The notes: generated from the letters alone by a model not told the origin. 15,096 nt of DNA from Rhodospirillaceae bacterium (GCA_018660305.1 JABJKO010000243.1:1-15096); one strand, 5' to 3'; positions 1 to 7,337 are shown, numbered from the stretch's first letter. Program-made: numbers and translations.

Positions 1-546
1 ACGCGCGGCGCAAGGTTCTCGCTCATGTCCGACCGGGCGGGCAGCATCGATACACTGGAAGCCGCCCTTCCCCGCATGGAAAAGCTCGGTTGGTCGCTGG
101 TGCTCCATGTGGAGCCCGACCATTTCGTCGACAACGAGAAAATCATCCGCAATATCCCGATCCCGACCATTGTCGATCACATGGCCCGCTGCAAGCCGTC
201 GGATGGCGGCATGGAGCACCCGGCCTTCGGGTTACTGCTTGATTTGCTCAAGGACGACCGGTTCTGGGCCAAGATCGCCAGTGTCGACAAGATATCGGGC
301 CTCAAACAGGCCTATGTACCGGACGGCATGCCCTATACGGATGTCATCCCCATGGGCGAAGCCGTCATCGCCGCGGCCCCCGACCGGATTATCTGGGGCA
401 GCGACTGGCCCCACGGCAACACGTTCGAACCGGGCCGCATCCCCAACGACGGCGATTTGCTGAACGTCCTGGGCGCCATGGCACCGGATGACGACCAGCG
501 CCGCAAGATCTTGGTGGATAACCCGACCCGGCTCTATTTCGGCTGA
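1..546 (+). CDS. Amidohydrolase, 2-pyrone-4,6-dicarboxylate lactonase-like (5' end outside window)
   Basis: The reading frame is open from base 1 to the TGA at 544-546, giving 181 visible residues. An internal ATG at 25 lies inside conserved-looking sequence (GARFSLM just before and around it), so the real start is upstream of the window and the gene is partial. Visible signatures of the metal-dependent amidohydrolase (TIM-barrel) superfamily are the strand ending LVLHVEPDHF, the IVDHMAR segment and the C-terminal DRIIWGSDWPH, where the Asp is the usual general acid/base. This set resembles LigI-type lactonases, which hydrolyse 2-pyrone-4,6-dicarboxylate in protocatechuate/lignin-aromatic catabolism in the cytoplasm. 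The true substrate cannot be told from the sequence, because this family has many uncharacterised members. The polymerase gene begins 15 bases downstream on the same strand, so the two could be cotranscribed, but nothing ties their functions together. Confidence 0.8.
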   Translation, partial: TRGARFSLMSDRAGSIDTLEAALPRMEKLGWSLVLHVEPDHFVDNEKIIRNIPIPTIVDHMARCKPSDGGMEHPAFGLLLDLLKDDRFWAKIASVDKISGLKQAYVPDGMPYTDVIPMGEAVIAAAPDRIIWGSDWPHGNTFEPGRIPNDGDLLNVLGAMAPDDDQRRKILVDNPTRLYFG

Positions 547-561
547 TAAGGAAACAGGCGG

Positions 562-1851
562 ATGCACTGGCTCTGCCGCGATTGTCTGACCGTTGGCGCC
601 GATGACAGCCCGCCGACCGAGGCCTGTCCACACTGCGGCTCGCCCCGCTTGATCGCCCATGCGGAACTGCCCCATCTCACCATCGCCCACATGGATTGTG
701 ATGCGTTTTACGCCACGGTGGAAAAGCGCGACGACCCAACCCTGAAAGACAAGCCGGTGCTGGTGGGCGGCGGCAGTTCGCGCGGCGTGATCATGGCGGC
801 CTGCTATGTGGCACGGCAATATGGTTGCCGGTCGGCCATGCCCATGTTCAAGGCCCGCAAGCTGTGCCCCCATGCCGTGGTCGTCCGGCCCAATATGGCG
901 AAATATGCGGAAGTCGGCCGCGCCGTGCGGGAATTGATGGTCGAGACCACGCCTTTAGTGGAACCCATCTCCATCGACGAGGCCTTTCTTGATCTGTCGG
1001 GCACCGAGAAACTGCATAAGGGCAGCGCCGCGCGCACCCTGGCGAAACTGGCGACGCGTATCGAGACGGAAATCGGCATTACGGTCACGGTGGGGCTGAG
1101 CCATAACAAATTCCTCGCCAAGATCGCTTCGAATTTGGATAAGCCGCGCGGTTTCTCGATCATCGGACAAGAGGAGACGCTGGAATTCCTGGCGACCCAG
1201 CCGGTCAGCAAGCTGTGGGGGGTAGGACGCGCCCTGCAGAACCGCCTGACGCGGGACGGGCTTACCGAAATCGGCCATCTGCGCGGCTGTTCAGAGGAAT
1301 TCCTGGTCAGGAAATACGGCTCTATCGGGCACCGCCTGTCCCGTTTCTCCCGGGGCGAAGATTCGCGCTCGGTCGACCCGAGCAGCAACCGCAAAAGCAT
1401 CTCGTCGGAGACCACATTTTTCGAAAACCTGGCTGATCCGCAGGCCCTCAAGGACCGTTTGTGGCCGCTGTGCGAAAAAGTCGCCACGCGGGCCAAAGCC
1501 AGCGATCTGTCCGGTGGCGTGGTAACGGTCAAGCTGAAGACCGCTGATTTCAAGATCCGTACCCGCAGCCGGACCCTGCCCGATCCGACCCAACTGGCGG
1601 AGGTAATCTGGCGCTATGCCAGCGATCTGCTGGAGCGCGAGGCCACGGGCGCGCCGTATCGTCTGATCGGTGTCGGATTGTCGTCCCTCGGGCCGGGAAT
1701 CGAGGCCGATCCACTGGATCTCGCCGATCCCGATGCCGGGCGCCGTAAGGCGGTGGAACAGACCATGGACAGCGTTCGCGCCCGATTTGGCACCGAAGCT
1801 ATCCGAAAGGGTCGGACTTTCTCGGGGACGAGTCGCCCGCGGCGCGGATAA
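562..1851 (+). CDS. dinB: DNA polymerase IV (Y-family) with N-terminal zinc-ribbon-like extension
   Basis: This 429-residue protein is an error-prone translesion DNA polymerase. The palm motif HMDCDAFYATVE puts the first catalytic Asp at D45, and PISIDEAFLDLSG gives the second acidic pair, D139/E140. The steric-gate/fingers region reads ACYVARQYG, and a helix-hairpin-helix and little-finger region follow (GVGRALQNRL, KSISSETTFF). Before the usual start of the family are about 40 extra residues with two CxxC pairs (C5/C8 and C22/C25), which look like a small zinc ribbon. The ATG at 562 has an AAGGAA ribosome site at 548-553, so the extension is probably translated. Near the C terminus, where many Pol IV proteins carry a QLxLF-type clamp-binding motif, the sequence reads IEADPLDLADPD, so any clamp contact is degenerate. 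Family assignment is secure; the role of the cysteines is inferred. Confidence 0.95.
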   Translation: MHWLCRDCLTVGADDSPPTEACPHCGSPRLIAHAELPHLTIAHMDCDAFYATVEKRDDPTLKDKPVLVGGGSSRGVIMAACYVARQYGCRSAMPMFKARKLCPHAVVVRPNMAKYAEVGRAVRELMVETTPLVEPISIDEAFLDLSGTEKLHKGSAARTLAKLATRIETEIGITVTVGLSHNKFLAKIASNLDKPRGFSIIGQEETLEFLATQPVSKLWGVGRALQNRLTRDGLTEIGHLRGCSEEFLVRKYGSIGHRLSRFSRGEDSRSVDPSSNRKSISSETTFFENLADPQALKDRLWPLCEKVATRAKASDLSGGVVTVKLKTADFKIRTRSRTLPDPTQLAEVIWRYASDLLEREATGAPYRLIGVGLSSLGPGIEADPLDLADPDAGRRKAVEQTMDSVRARFGTEAIRKGRTFSGTSRPRRG

Positions 1852-1881
1852 AATCGCTCCAAAGGACTATTGTATTTGTCG

Positions 1882-1896
1882 ATATCGGACCGATAT
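1882..1896. promoter_or_regulatory. 15-bp perfect palindrome upstream of eipA
   Basis: ATATCGG-A-CCGATAT is a 7-bp perfect inverted repeat around one central base, 31 bases before the eipA start codon. It lies where a promoter or operator would be expected in the 76-base gap after dinB. A poor -35/-10 pair (TTGTAT at 1870-1875 and GATATG at 1892-1897, 16-base spacer) would overlap it. The palindrome is seen directly; a role as repressor operator is inferred and could be chance. Confidence 0.3.
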
Positions 1897-1927
1897 GCGC
1901 TTAAGATGAGAAACCAGGAGTGATGAG

Positions 1928-2494
1928 ATGAGCAAATGGACATCCGCCATCGGCATCGCGGTCATGATCGCGTTTCTTTCCATGGGGGGCACGGTTCGCG
2001 CCGCCGACGACACCACCTATAGCCAGAATGAAATTCTGGCCAAGGCCGAAGGGTTCTTCGGATCGACGACCAAGGGACTCGCCGAAGGAATCGGCAAAGT
2101 CTTCAAGGACCAGGGCCAGCCAGTCGGCTACATCGCCGGCGAGGAGTTTGGCGGCGCCTTTGTGGTCGGACTGCGCTATGGCCGCGGCAAGCTCAACCGC
2201 AAGCTCGGCAAACCGCAGCAGGTCTATTGGCAGGGGCCATCGGTTGGCTTCGATTTCGGCGGCAACGTCTCCAAGGTCTTTACGCTGGTCTATAAACTCG
2301 ATCGGCCGCAGGACATCTATCGCCGCTTTCCGGGGGTCGATGGCAGCCTCTATGTGGTCGCCGGCGTCAGCCTCAATTATCAGCAGGCGGGCAAGACCAT
2401 CCTGGCGCCCATCCGCACCGGGGCAGGCCTGCGCGCCGGGATCAATGTTGGCTACCTCCACTACAATTCCGAACATAGCTGGGTGCCGTTCTGA
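1928..2494 (+). CDS. eipA: EipA-family envelope integrity protein (DUF1134)
   Basis: This 188-residue protein has a clear Sec signal peptide: a basic start MSKW, a hydrophobic core at about residues 8-20, and likely cleavage after VRA at residue 25. The mature part carries the hallmarks of DUF1134: YSQNEILAKAEGFFG, GYIAGEEFGGAFVVGLRYG, VYWQGPSVGFDFGGN and the end GINVGYLHYNSEHSWVPF. Members form a small periplasmic beta-barrel found in alphaproteobacteria. In Brucella, EipA supports envelope stress resistance and, as I recall, its gene is under CtrA control. Here only one TTAA half-site (1901-1904) is visible upstream, so the same control cannot be claimed. AGGAG at 1916-1920 is a well-placed ribosome site for the ATG at 1928. 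The gene stands alone between dinB and a convergent SDR gene. Confidence 0.9.
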   Translation: MSKWTSAIGIAVMIAFLSMGGTVRAADDTTYSQNEILAKAEGFFGSTTKGLAEGIGKVFKDQGQPVGYIAGEEFGGAFVVGLRYGRGKLNRKLGKPQQVYWQGPSVGFDFGGNVSKVFTLVYKLDRPQDIYRRFPGVDGSLYVVAGVSLNYQQAGKTILAPIRTGAGLRAGINVGYLHYNSEHSWVPF

Positions 2495-2495
2495 C

Positions 2496-2565
2496 GCGGG
2501 CGGATCTCCGGCCCGTCCCTACAAGCGAGATTTATCCGTAGGAGCAGGTCTAAGACCGGCCCGTC
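2496..2565. repeat. Inverted pair of about 27-bp GC-rich repeat units between convergent genes
   Basis: Bases 2538-2565 start GTAGGAGCAGGTCTAAGACC and continue GGCCCGTC. The reverse complement of 2496-2522 starts GTAGGGACGGGCCGGAGATC and continues CGCCCGC. The two units are clearly related, face each other and are separated by 15 bases (2523-2537), so the whole could fold into a long imperfect stem. It begins directly after the eipA stop codon and ends 9 bases before the SDR stop codon, where it may act as a bidirectional terminator, although no T tract follows. It resembles the short dispersed GTAGG-starting palindromic elements of many bacterial genomes; copy number elsewhere cannot be seen here. 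Confidence 0.5.
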
Positions 2566-2574
2566 TTTGTTTCA

Positions 2575-4254
2575 TCAACAGCAATTCGCGGTCAGACCGC
2601 CATCCACCAGGATTTCCGTTGCGGTGACGTAGCGCGCTTCGTCGGAGGCGAGAAAGAGCGCGGCATGGGCCACGTCCCACGCCTCCCCCATGCGGCCCAG
2701 CGGCACGGAGCGGGCCCGGCGTTTATAGATACGCTCCACATCCTCGGCGCTGGTGCGTTCAGCCTGGCGCACCATGGTCATGGGGGTCTTGATCTTGCCC
2801 GGAATGACACAGTTGGAGCGGATGTTCTGGCGCGCATATTCCAGCGCCACCCCGTGGGAGAACTGGATCAGCCCCGCCTTGCCGGTCTGATAGGAAATCA
2901 TCGGATGTTCGGGCACGCTAATGCCGGCGGTGGACGCGGTGTTGACGAAGGCCCCGCCACCCTGACGCTCCATGATGGGAATGATGGTCTTGCAGGCAAG
3001 AAAGGCCGGCTTGACGTTGAGAGACACGTTGGCGTCCCATGCCGCCTCGTCCAGCGTCACCGGCCCGTCATGGCCAGCCGCGCCGCCCACATTGTTATGG
3101 ACGATGTCAATGCGCCCGAAACTGTCGAGGCAGGTCTGGGCCATGCGCGCCACGTCCGATGCCGACAGGGCGTCCGCATCCAGTGCCACGCAGTGGCCGC
3201 CCTCGCCCTCGATAATCCCCTGGGTTTCCCGCACCGCCTCCAGATTGCGGTCGACCGCCAGCACCTTCGCGCCTTCGCCGGCAAACAGGATGGCCGATGC
3301 CTTGCCATTGCCCATGCCCGGGCCCAGCGATCCCGCCCCCACCACAATGGCCACCTTGCCCGCCAGACGCCCGCCATCCCGCCGTACAGCGCGCGCATCC
3401 GCATCGGGCATCTCGATGGGCGGCGCCACCGCGTCAGGGTCGCGCCAGTCCAGCGGCCGGCCGGCGGTGATGCCGCCATCCACCGTGAACTCGGTGGCGG
3501 TGACATATTTGGAATCGTCCGATGCCAGATATACCGCGGCATGAGCCACGTCCCAGGCATCGCCCATATAGCCCATGGGCACCATGCGGCCCCGTTCGGC
3601 CAGCGCCGCCGCGCGGGCTTCCTCGGTGGGGTAGTTGGCGTTGATGCGGTCCAGCACCAGGGGCGTCTTCATCAGCCCGGGCAGGATACAGTTGGACCGC
3701 ACGCCCCGCGGGGCCCATTGCGAGGCCACCGAACGCGATAGCTGAATCAACGCCGCCTTGCCCGCCTGATACCCCACCAGGCTGCGCTCAACATTCCGGA
3801 TACCGGCGATGGACGCGATATTGACCACCGCCCCGCCACCGCCCTCGGCAATCACCGGCAGGGCATGCTTGCAGGTCAGAAAGGCGGACGACACATTGAT
3901 GGCCATGTTGCGCTGCCATACGTCCTCGGGCATTTCCACCGGATCACCCGGCGCGGCGGCGCCGACATTGTTGTGCAGCACATGGATGCCGCCATAAGCA
4001 GCAACACAGGCCTCCACCGCCGCCTTGACCGAAGCGCTGTCGGTGGCATCGGCCACGAAGCTCTCGGCATTGCCGCCCTCGCCCCGGATGATGTCCCGGG
4101 TCTCCGCCGCCGCATCGGCCGAGATATCCACCGCAAACACAAGCGCGCCTTCACGGGCAAACAGCACCGAGGCGGCCTTGCCATTACTCCACCCCTGCCC
4201 GCGCGATCCCGCGCCCATGACAAACACAATCCTGTCCTGAAGCCTGCCGGTCAT
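2575..4254 (-). CDS. Tandem short-chain dehydrogenase/reductase (two fused SDR domains)
   Basis: This 559-residue cytoplasmic protein contains two complete classical SDR domains in one frame. Domain 1 (about 1-262) has the nucleotide loop GAGSRGQGWSNGKA at 14-27, acidic D43 after strand 2 (suggesting NAD over NADP), NNVG at 95-98, N120, and catalytic S148, Y162 and K166. Domain 2 (about 296-556) repeats this with GAGSLGPGMGNGKA at 306-319, D335, NNVG at 387-390, N413, S441, Y455 and K459. Both end with a (G/E)AWDVAHAA...LASD...YVTATE...VDGG block. A Pro/Asp/Arg-rich linker at about 263-295 joins them. An upstream TTG at 4302 is possible, but the ATG at 4254 has a ribosome site (AGGGA about 8 bases ahead) and starts exactly at the SDR fold. 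Both active sites look intact; the substrate is unknown. It is divergent from the ASST-like gene, with 92 bases between them. Confidence 0.92.
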   Translation of the reverse strand: MTGRLQDRIVFVMGAGSRGQGWSNGKAASVLFAREGALVFAVDISADAAAETRDIIRGEGGNAESFVADATDSASVKAAVEACVAAYGGIHVLHNNVGAAAPGDPVEMPEDVWQRNMAINVSSAFLTCKHALPVIAEGGGGAVVNIASIAGIRNVERSLVGYQAGKAALIQLSRSVASQWAPRGVRSNCILPGLMKTPLVLDRINANYPTEEARAAALAERGRMVPMGYMGDAWDVAHAAVYLASDDSKYVTATEFTVDGGITAGRPLDWRDPDAVAPPIEMPDADARAVRRDGGRLAGKVAIVVGAGSLGPGMGNGKASAILFAGEGAKVLAVDRNLEAVRETQGIIEGEGGHCVALDADALSASDVARMAQTCLDSFGRIDIVHNNVGGAAGHDGPVTLDEAAWDANVSLNVKPAFLACKTIIPIMERQGGGAFVNTASTAGISVPEHPMISYQTGKAGLIQFSHGVALEYARQNIRSNCVIPGKIKTPMTMVRQAERTSAEDVERIYKRRARSVPLGRMGEAWDVAHAALFLASDEARYVTATEILVDGGLTANCC

Positions 4255-4346
4255 TTTCTTGTTCCCTTTCGCTCCGCTCGCCACCCTGACGTATCGCGCC
4301 AAAGACGATAAACTCTCCGCAACCGACTCTAATACAAGGCAGGCCT

Positions 4347-5408
4347 ATGCGACATCTCCAGACGGGACTGACGATTCACGACGAAGACCGGGCGACGCCG
4401 GGCTACACGCTGTACAGCCCCATGGGCAGGAAAGAGTCGCTGTTGATCGATATGCACGGCGAAATCGTCCATGAATGGAAATTGCCGGGCTATACCGGGA
4501 TTTACAGCCATTTCCTGCCCAACGGTAATCTGCTGGCCGGCGTCAAAACGTCCGACGGTCCCGGATTGCGGGGCGCCGCCGGCAGGATCATCGAAATGGA
4601 CTGGGACGGTAATATTGTCTGGGAACACATCAACCACGCCCACCATCACGATCAACGGCGCTGCGCCAATGGCAACACGCTCTACCCCTACTCCCGCTTA
4701 CTCTCCGCCGAGGAGGCGGCGCGGGTGCCCGGCGGCGTACCCGGTTCGGAGCTTCCCGAGGGCATGTATGGCGACGTGCTGTGCGAAATCGATCCCGACG
4801 GGCAGACCGTGTGGGAATGGGATGCCGCGGAATGCGAACAAATGTACGACTACCCCCTGAACCCGGTGGTCGCGCGGGTGGAGTTCAGCCATGCCAATTC
4901 CATCATGCCGCTGGATAACGGCGATGTGCTGGTCAATTTCCGCTACAGCCATCTGATGGCGATCATCGACCGCCAGACCAAACAATTCAAATGGACCCAT
5001 TGCGAGCCCTCCTACGGGCAGCACCATAATGTGCACATGCTGGAGAACAGCCATCTGCTGTTTTTCGCCAACGGCGCCAACGTGCTCTATGGCGGCCCGA
5101 CGGCGGGATCGCGGGTGATCGAACTCGACCCGGCGACTAAGGAAATCGTCTGGGAATACAAAGGCAAGCCCACGGTCACCTTCTTCAGCTGGTTCATCAG
5201 CGGCGCCCAGCGGCTGGCGTCAGGCAACACGCTGATCTGCGAAGGCGCCTGGGGCCGCCTGTTCGAGGTGACGCCGGACGGCGACATCGTCTGGGAATTC
5301 ATCAACCCGCATTTCTCCGAAGACCACCCGCAATTCAAAGACCACAATTATGTTTTCCGGGCCTATCGGTATGCGGCGGATTCAGCGGAGATTGCAGGGC
5401 GGGTTTAG
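4347..5408 (+). CDS. Arylsulfotransferase (ASST)-like six-bladed propeller protein, no signal peptide
   Basis: The 353-residue protein is built from six blade repeats, each with a strand of the form DG-x-IVWEW: MHGEIVHEW (from 36), DWDGNIVWEH (85), DPDGQTVWEW (149), RQTKQFKWTH (209), DPATKEIVWEY (261) and TPDGDIVWEF (309). They alternate with NGNLL/NGNTL/DNGDVL/SGNTL turns. This layout matches the ASST family, in which a six-bladed propeller moves sulfate between phenolic compounds through a histidine intermediate. Conserved-looking His clusters (HAHHHD, FSHANS, YGQHHNVHM, ending DHPQFKDHNYVFRAYRY) could supply such residues. Known ASST enzymes are periplasmic and larger; here the N terminus MRHLQTGLTIHDED shows no export signal, so the protein is probably cytoplasmic and its reaction may differ. 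AAGGCAGG just before the ATG serves as ribosome site. The divergent tandem SDR gene may share its promoter region. Confidence 0.72.
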   Translation: MRHLQTGLTIHDEDRATPGYTLYSPMGRKESLLIDMHGEIVHEWKLPGYTGIYSHFLPNGNLLAGVKTSDGPGLRGAAGRIIEMDWDGNIVWEHINHAHHHDQRRCANGNTLYPYSRLLSAEEAARVPGGVPGSELPEGMYGDVLCEIDPDGQTVWEWDAAECEQMYDYPLNPVVARVEFSHANSIMPLDNGDVLVNFRYSHLMAIIDRQTKQFKWTHCEPSYGQHHNVHMLENSHLLFFANGANVLYGGPTAGSRVIELDPATKEIVWEYKGKPTVTFFSWFISGAQRLASGNTLICEGAWGRLFEVTPDGDIVWEFINPHFSEDHPQFKDHNYVFRAYRYAADSAEIAGRV

Positions 5409-5430
5409 ATCGTCCAGCCACAAACACCAG

Positions 5431-5502
5431 TGTCATCCCGGCCTTGATCCGGGACCCAGTTTTTCTATTGTTTCTGGACCCCGGCTCAAGGCCGGGGGGA
5501 CA
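5431..5502. repeat. Dispersed-type inverted repeat, 29-bp arms, between convergent genes
   Basis: The left arm 5431-5459 begins TGTCATCCCGGCCTTGATCC; the right arm 5474-5502 is its reverse complement at 24 of 29 positions, around a 14-base AT-rich loop (5460-5473). The GTCATCCCGGCCTTGATCCGGG type of sequence is a familiar intergenic palindrome in alphaproteobacterial genomes. It sits between the convergent ASST-like and DUF2336 genes and would form a very stable hairpin able to end or protect either transcript. The gap around it (5409-5555) holds no credible gene. Confidence 0.75.
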
Positions 5503-5555
5503 GTGAGAAATATGGCGGAAGAAGGCGTATAGGCCGTAACCAGCCTCACGTCCCG

Positions 5556-6701
5556 TTAGTGGATGCTCCAGCTCTGGGTGGCGGTGGAGATGCCGATGCC
5601 GACGAGGCGTTCCAGGAGGTATTCGGCGTTTTCCGATCCCATGCCGTCGGACGGATCCTCCATGTGGGTGAGGATGCGTTCCAGCATACGGGCGCGGAAC
5701 CGTTCGCGGTCGTTTTCGCCGCCGTCATAATCGGTTTCGTTGGCGACTTCGACGGCAGCCTTGAAGATCGGCCTCAAACCTTCGGGCAGGCCGGCTTTTT
5801 CGATGATGGCAGGCAGGCCAAGCGAACCCTCATCATGGATCAGGGCCCGCGCGGCGCCGAGGGGCAAGCCCGACAGCACGGCAACGCTGACCTCGAAGAA
5901 TTCCATATCGCCCATGCACAGCGAACGCAGGATGATGGACGGCGTCAGCCGGCCGTTTTCGTTGAGCTGCGACACCAGCGCCTGGACATCCATGATGTTG
6001 GCCTCGGGCGAGAGCAGACCGAGGGTGGCGCGCTCACGGCTCTGGATGATGAGATCGGTGGCCACATCGGGCGGCAGGGAATGCTTGGCGACCAGCTGCT
6101 CCTGAAGCTTCTCGGAGACCAAATGCACCAGCCGCTCGGACACAGCGACGGGAAGCTGGCTGCGGCCGACCATATTGGTCTTGACCAGATCGCTCTTGCT
6201 GAAATCGTTCAGCACCTTGTCGAAGGTCTTGTCGGAAATCGATGCGCCGTCATTGCCCACCAGGGTGGCCACGACCTCTTCCTTGCCGGTCTCCACAAGG
6301 GCGTCGGCGACTTCCTCGGAAACGGTCGCGCGCTGGGCGACGGCATTTTGTTTCTCGGTCCCCTGCGTGCGGACGATGTCGAGCAAATCGTCATCGCTGA
6401 GAACGTCCGAGAACTGGATGATTGGCAGCGCGACGGAATTCACGTCGCTGGCCATGGTCACGGCGAGATCGTGCGCCAGGCCGGAATATTCCTTGAGATT
6501 TTCGGCCAACGCCTCACGGACACTTGTCTCCACATCCTTCGCCAATGCCCGAAGTATATCTTCGGCAATATTCCGCTCTTCATCGGTCAAATCTTCCGCA
6601 CCATAGGTGGAAGAAATCTTGACCGCCGCTTCACGGCGATTTTCGCCCGAAGGATCCTTGAGCAGGCGGACGACGTCGTCGTGCGACAGTGTCTGTCTCA
6701 T
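5556..6701 (-). CDS. DUF2336 family protein (HEAT-like helical repeats)
   Basis: This 381-residue soluble protein has no signal peptide or membrane segment. It is almost entirely helical, Leu/Ala/Glu-rich, with HEAT-like units: DDVVRLLKDPSGENRREAAV near the start, then VREALAENLKEYSGLAHDLA, LPIIQFSDVLSDDDLLDIV and a C-terminal region with RLTPSIILRSLCMGDMEFFE and LSGLPLGAARALIHD. The latter resemble the DUF2336 family, which is widespread in alphaproteobacteria and of unknown biochemical function, perhaps a scaffold for protein contacts. The ATG at 6699-6701 has no clear ribosome site; I keep it because the HEAT pattern begins right away. It is transcribed away from the cytochrome c gene, from a shared 231-base intergenic region that carries a CtrA-type box 81 bases upstream of this start. 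Confidence 0.8.
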   Translation of the reverse strand: MRQTLSHDDVVRLLKDPSGENRREAAVKISSTYGAEDLTDEERNIAEDILRALAKDVETSVREALAENLKEYSGLAHDLAVTMASDVNSVALPIIQFSDVLSDDDLLDIVRTQGTEKQNAVAQRATVSEEVADALVETGKEEVVATLVGNDGASISDKTFDKVLNDFSKSDLVKTNMVGRSQLPVAVSERLVHLVSEKLQEQLVAKHSLPPDVATDLIIQSRERATLGLLSPEANIMDVQALVSQLNENGRLTPSIILRSLCMGDMEFFEVSVAVLSGLPLGAARALIHDEGSLGLPAIIEKAGLPEGLRPIFKAAVEVANETDYDGGENDRERFRARMLERILTHMEDPSDGMGSENAEYLLERLVGIGISTATQSWSIH

Positions 6702-6781
6702 TTAAATGCCATATCTGTTTTGCTGGACAGGACCCGATGCCCTCTCCGGTCGAATTAGGCCCTATTTTCGGCCATGAACAG

Positions 6782-6796
6782 TTAAGGCCCGATTAA
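6782..6796. promoter_or_regulatory. CtrA-type binding box, TTAA-N7-TTAA
   Basis: TTAA at 6782-6785 and TTAA at 6793-6796 are separated by exactly seven bases (GGCCCGA), and the second half-site is followed by C, matching the CtrA full-site consensus of alphaproteobacteria. It lies in the intergenic region between the divergent DUF2336 and cytochrome c genes, 81 bases from the first and 137 from the second start codon. In about 60% GC DNA this eight-base pattern is expected about 0.04 times in a window of this size. Binding is inferred; which gene it would control is open. Confidence 0.5.
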
Positions 6797-6932
6797 CCCA
6801 AATTTCGCAGTTTAGATCCCGGATTTTGCCACAATCGTACGAAATATTGATGGCATCGCGATTGACCCTGGCCGCACGATCACGATATGTGTCTGGCGAC
6901 CTTTGAAACCCATGATTAGACGGGAGAGAATA

Positions 6933-7313
6933 ATGAAGAAAATTGGCCCTTTGTTGGTGGCTATGGCCGTATTTATGACCGCGGGAAGCGCCTTTGCGGC
7001 CAGCGATGCCAAAAAAGGCAAACGAATCTTTAACAAATGCAAAGCCTGCCATTCTCTCGTCGCAGGCAAGAAAAAGATCGGCCCCAGCCTGCATGGCGTG
7101 TTTGGCCGCACATCCGGCACCGCCGCTAAATTCAAATTTTCACCGGCCATGAAGAAAGCGAAAATCGTCTGGAGCGCGGAAACCATGAGCGAATATCTCA
7201 TCAAGCCGCGGAAATTCGTTCCCGGCACGCGCATGGCATTCGCGGGCATCAAGAAAAAGGCCGATCGCGATAATCTGATTGCCTATCTGATGGAAGCCAC
7301 CAAAAGCAAATAG
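6933..7313 (+). CDS. Secreted monohaem class I cytochrome c
   Basis: A 126-residue periplasmic electron carrier. Residues 1-22 are a Sec signal peptide (MKKIG, hydrophobic core, cleavage after SAFA). The mature N terminus reads SDAKKGKRIFNKCKACH, giving the haem site C36-K-A-C39-H40 with His40 as proximal ligand. KIGPSLHGVFGR (from 48) and WSAETMSEYLIKPRKFVPGTRM (80-101) are typical of small c2/c550-like cytochromes; M101 is the likely sixth ligand. The C-terminal helix DRDNLIAYLMEATK closes the fold. A TTG in frame at 6903 is possible, but the ATG at 6933 has GGGAGA five bases ahead and starts the signal peptide correctly. The protein is unusually Lys-rich, so strongly basic, which would suit docking to acidic redox partners. 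It appears monocistronic, ending in the terminator at 7338-7367. Confidence 0.93.
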   Translation: MKKIGPLLVAMAVFMTAGSAFAASDAKKGKRIFNKCKACHSLVAGKKKIGPSLHGVFGRTSGTAAKFKFSPAMKKAKIVWSAETMSEYLIKPRKFVPGTRMAFAGIKKKADRDNLIAYLMEATKSK

Positions 7314-7337
7314 ATCGCCTGACAACCAGGTTCGAAA

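Noticed and set aside
2665..3741. About 358-codon open frame opposite the tandem SDR gene
   Set aside because: His/Gly/Arg-rich shadow; both SDR domains on the other strand are intact.
5559..6758. Long open frame (about 400 codons) on the + strand opposite the DUF2336 gene
   Set aside because: It is an antisense shadow produced by GC-biased codons; the predicted protein has low-complexity His/Asp/Gly-rich composition and no recognisable domain, while the - strand gene has a coherent helical repeat pattern.
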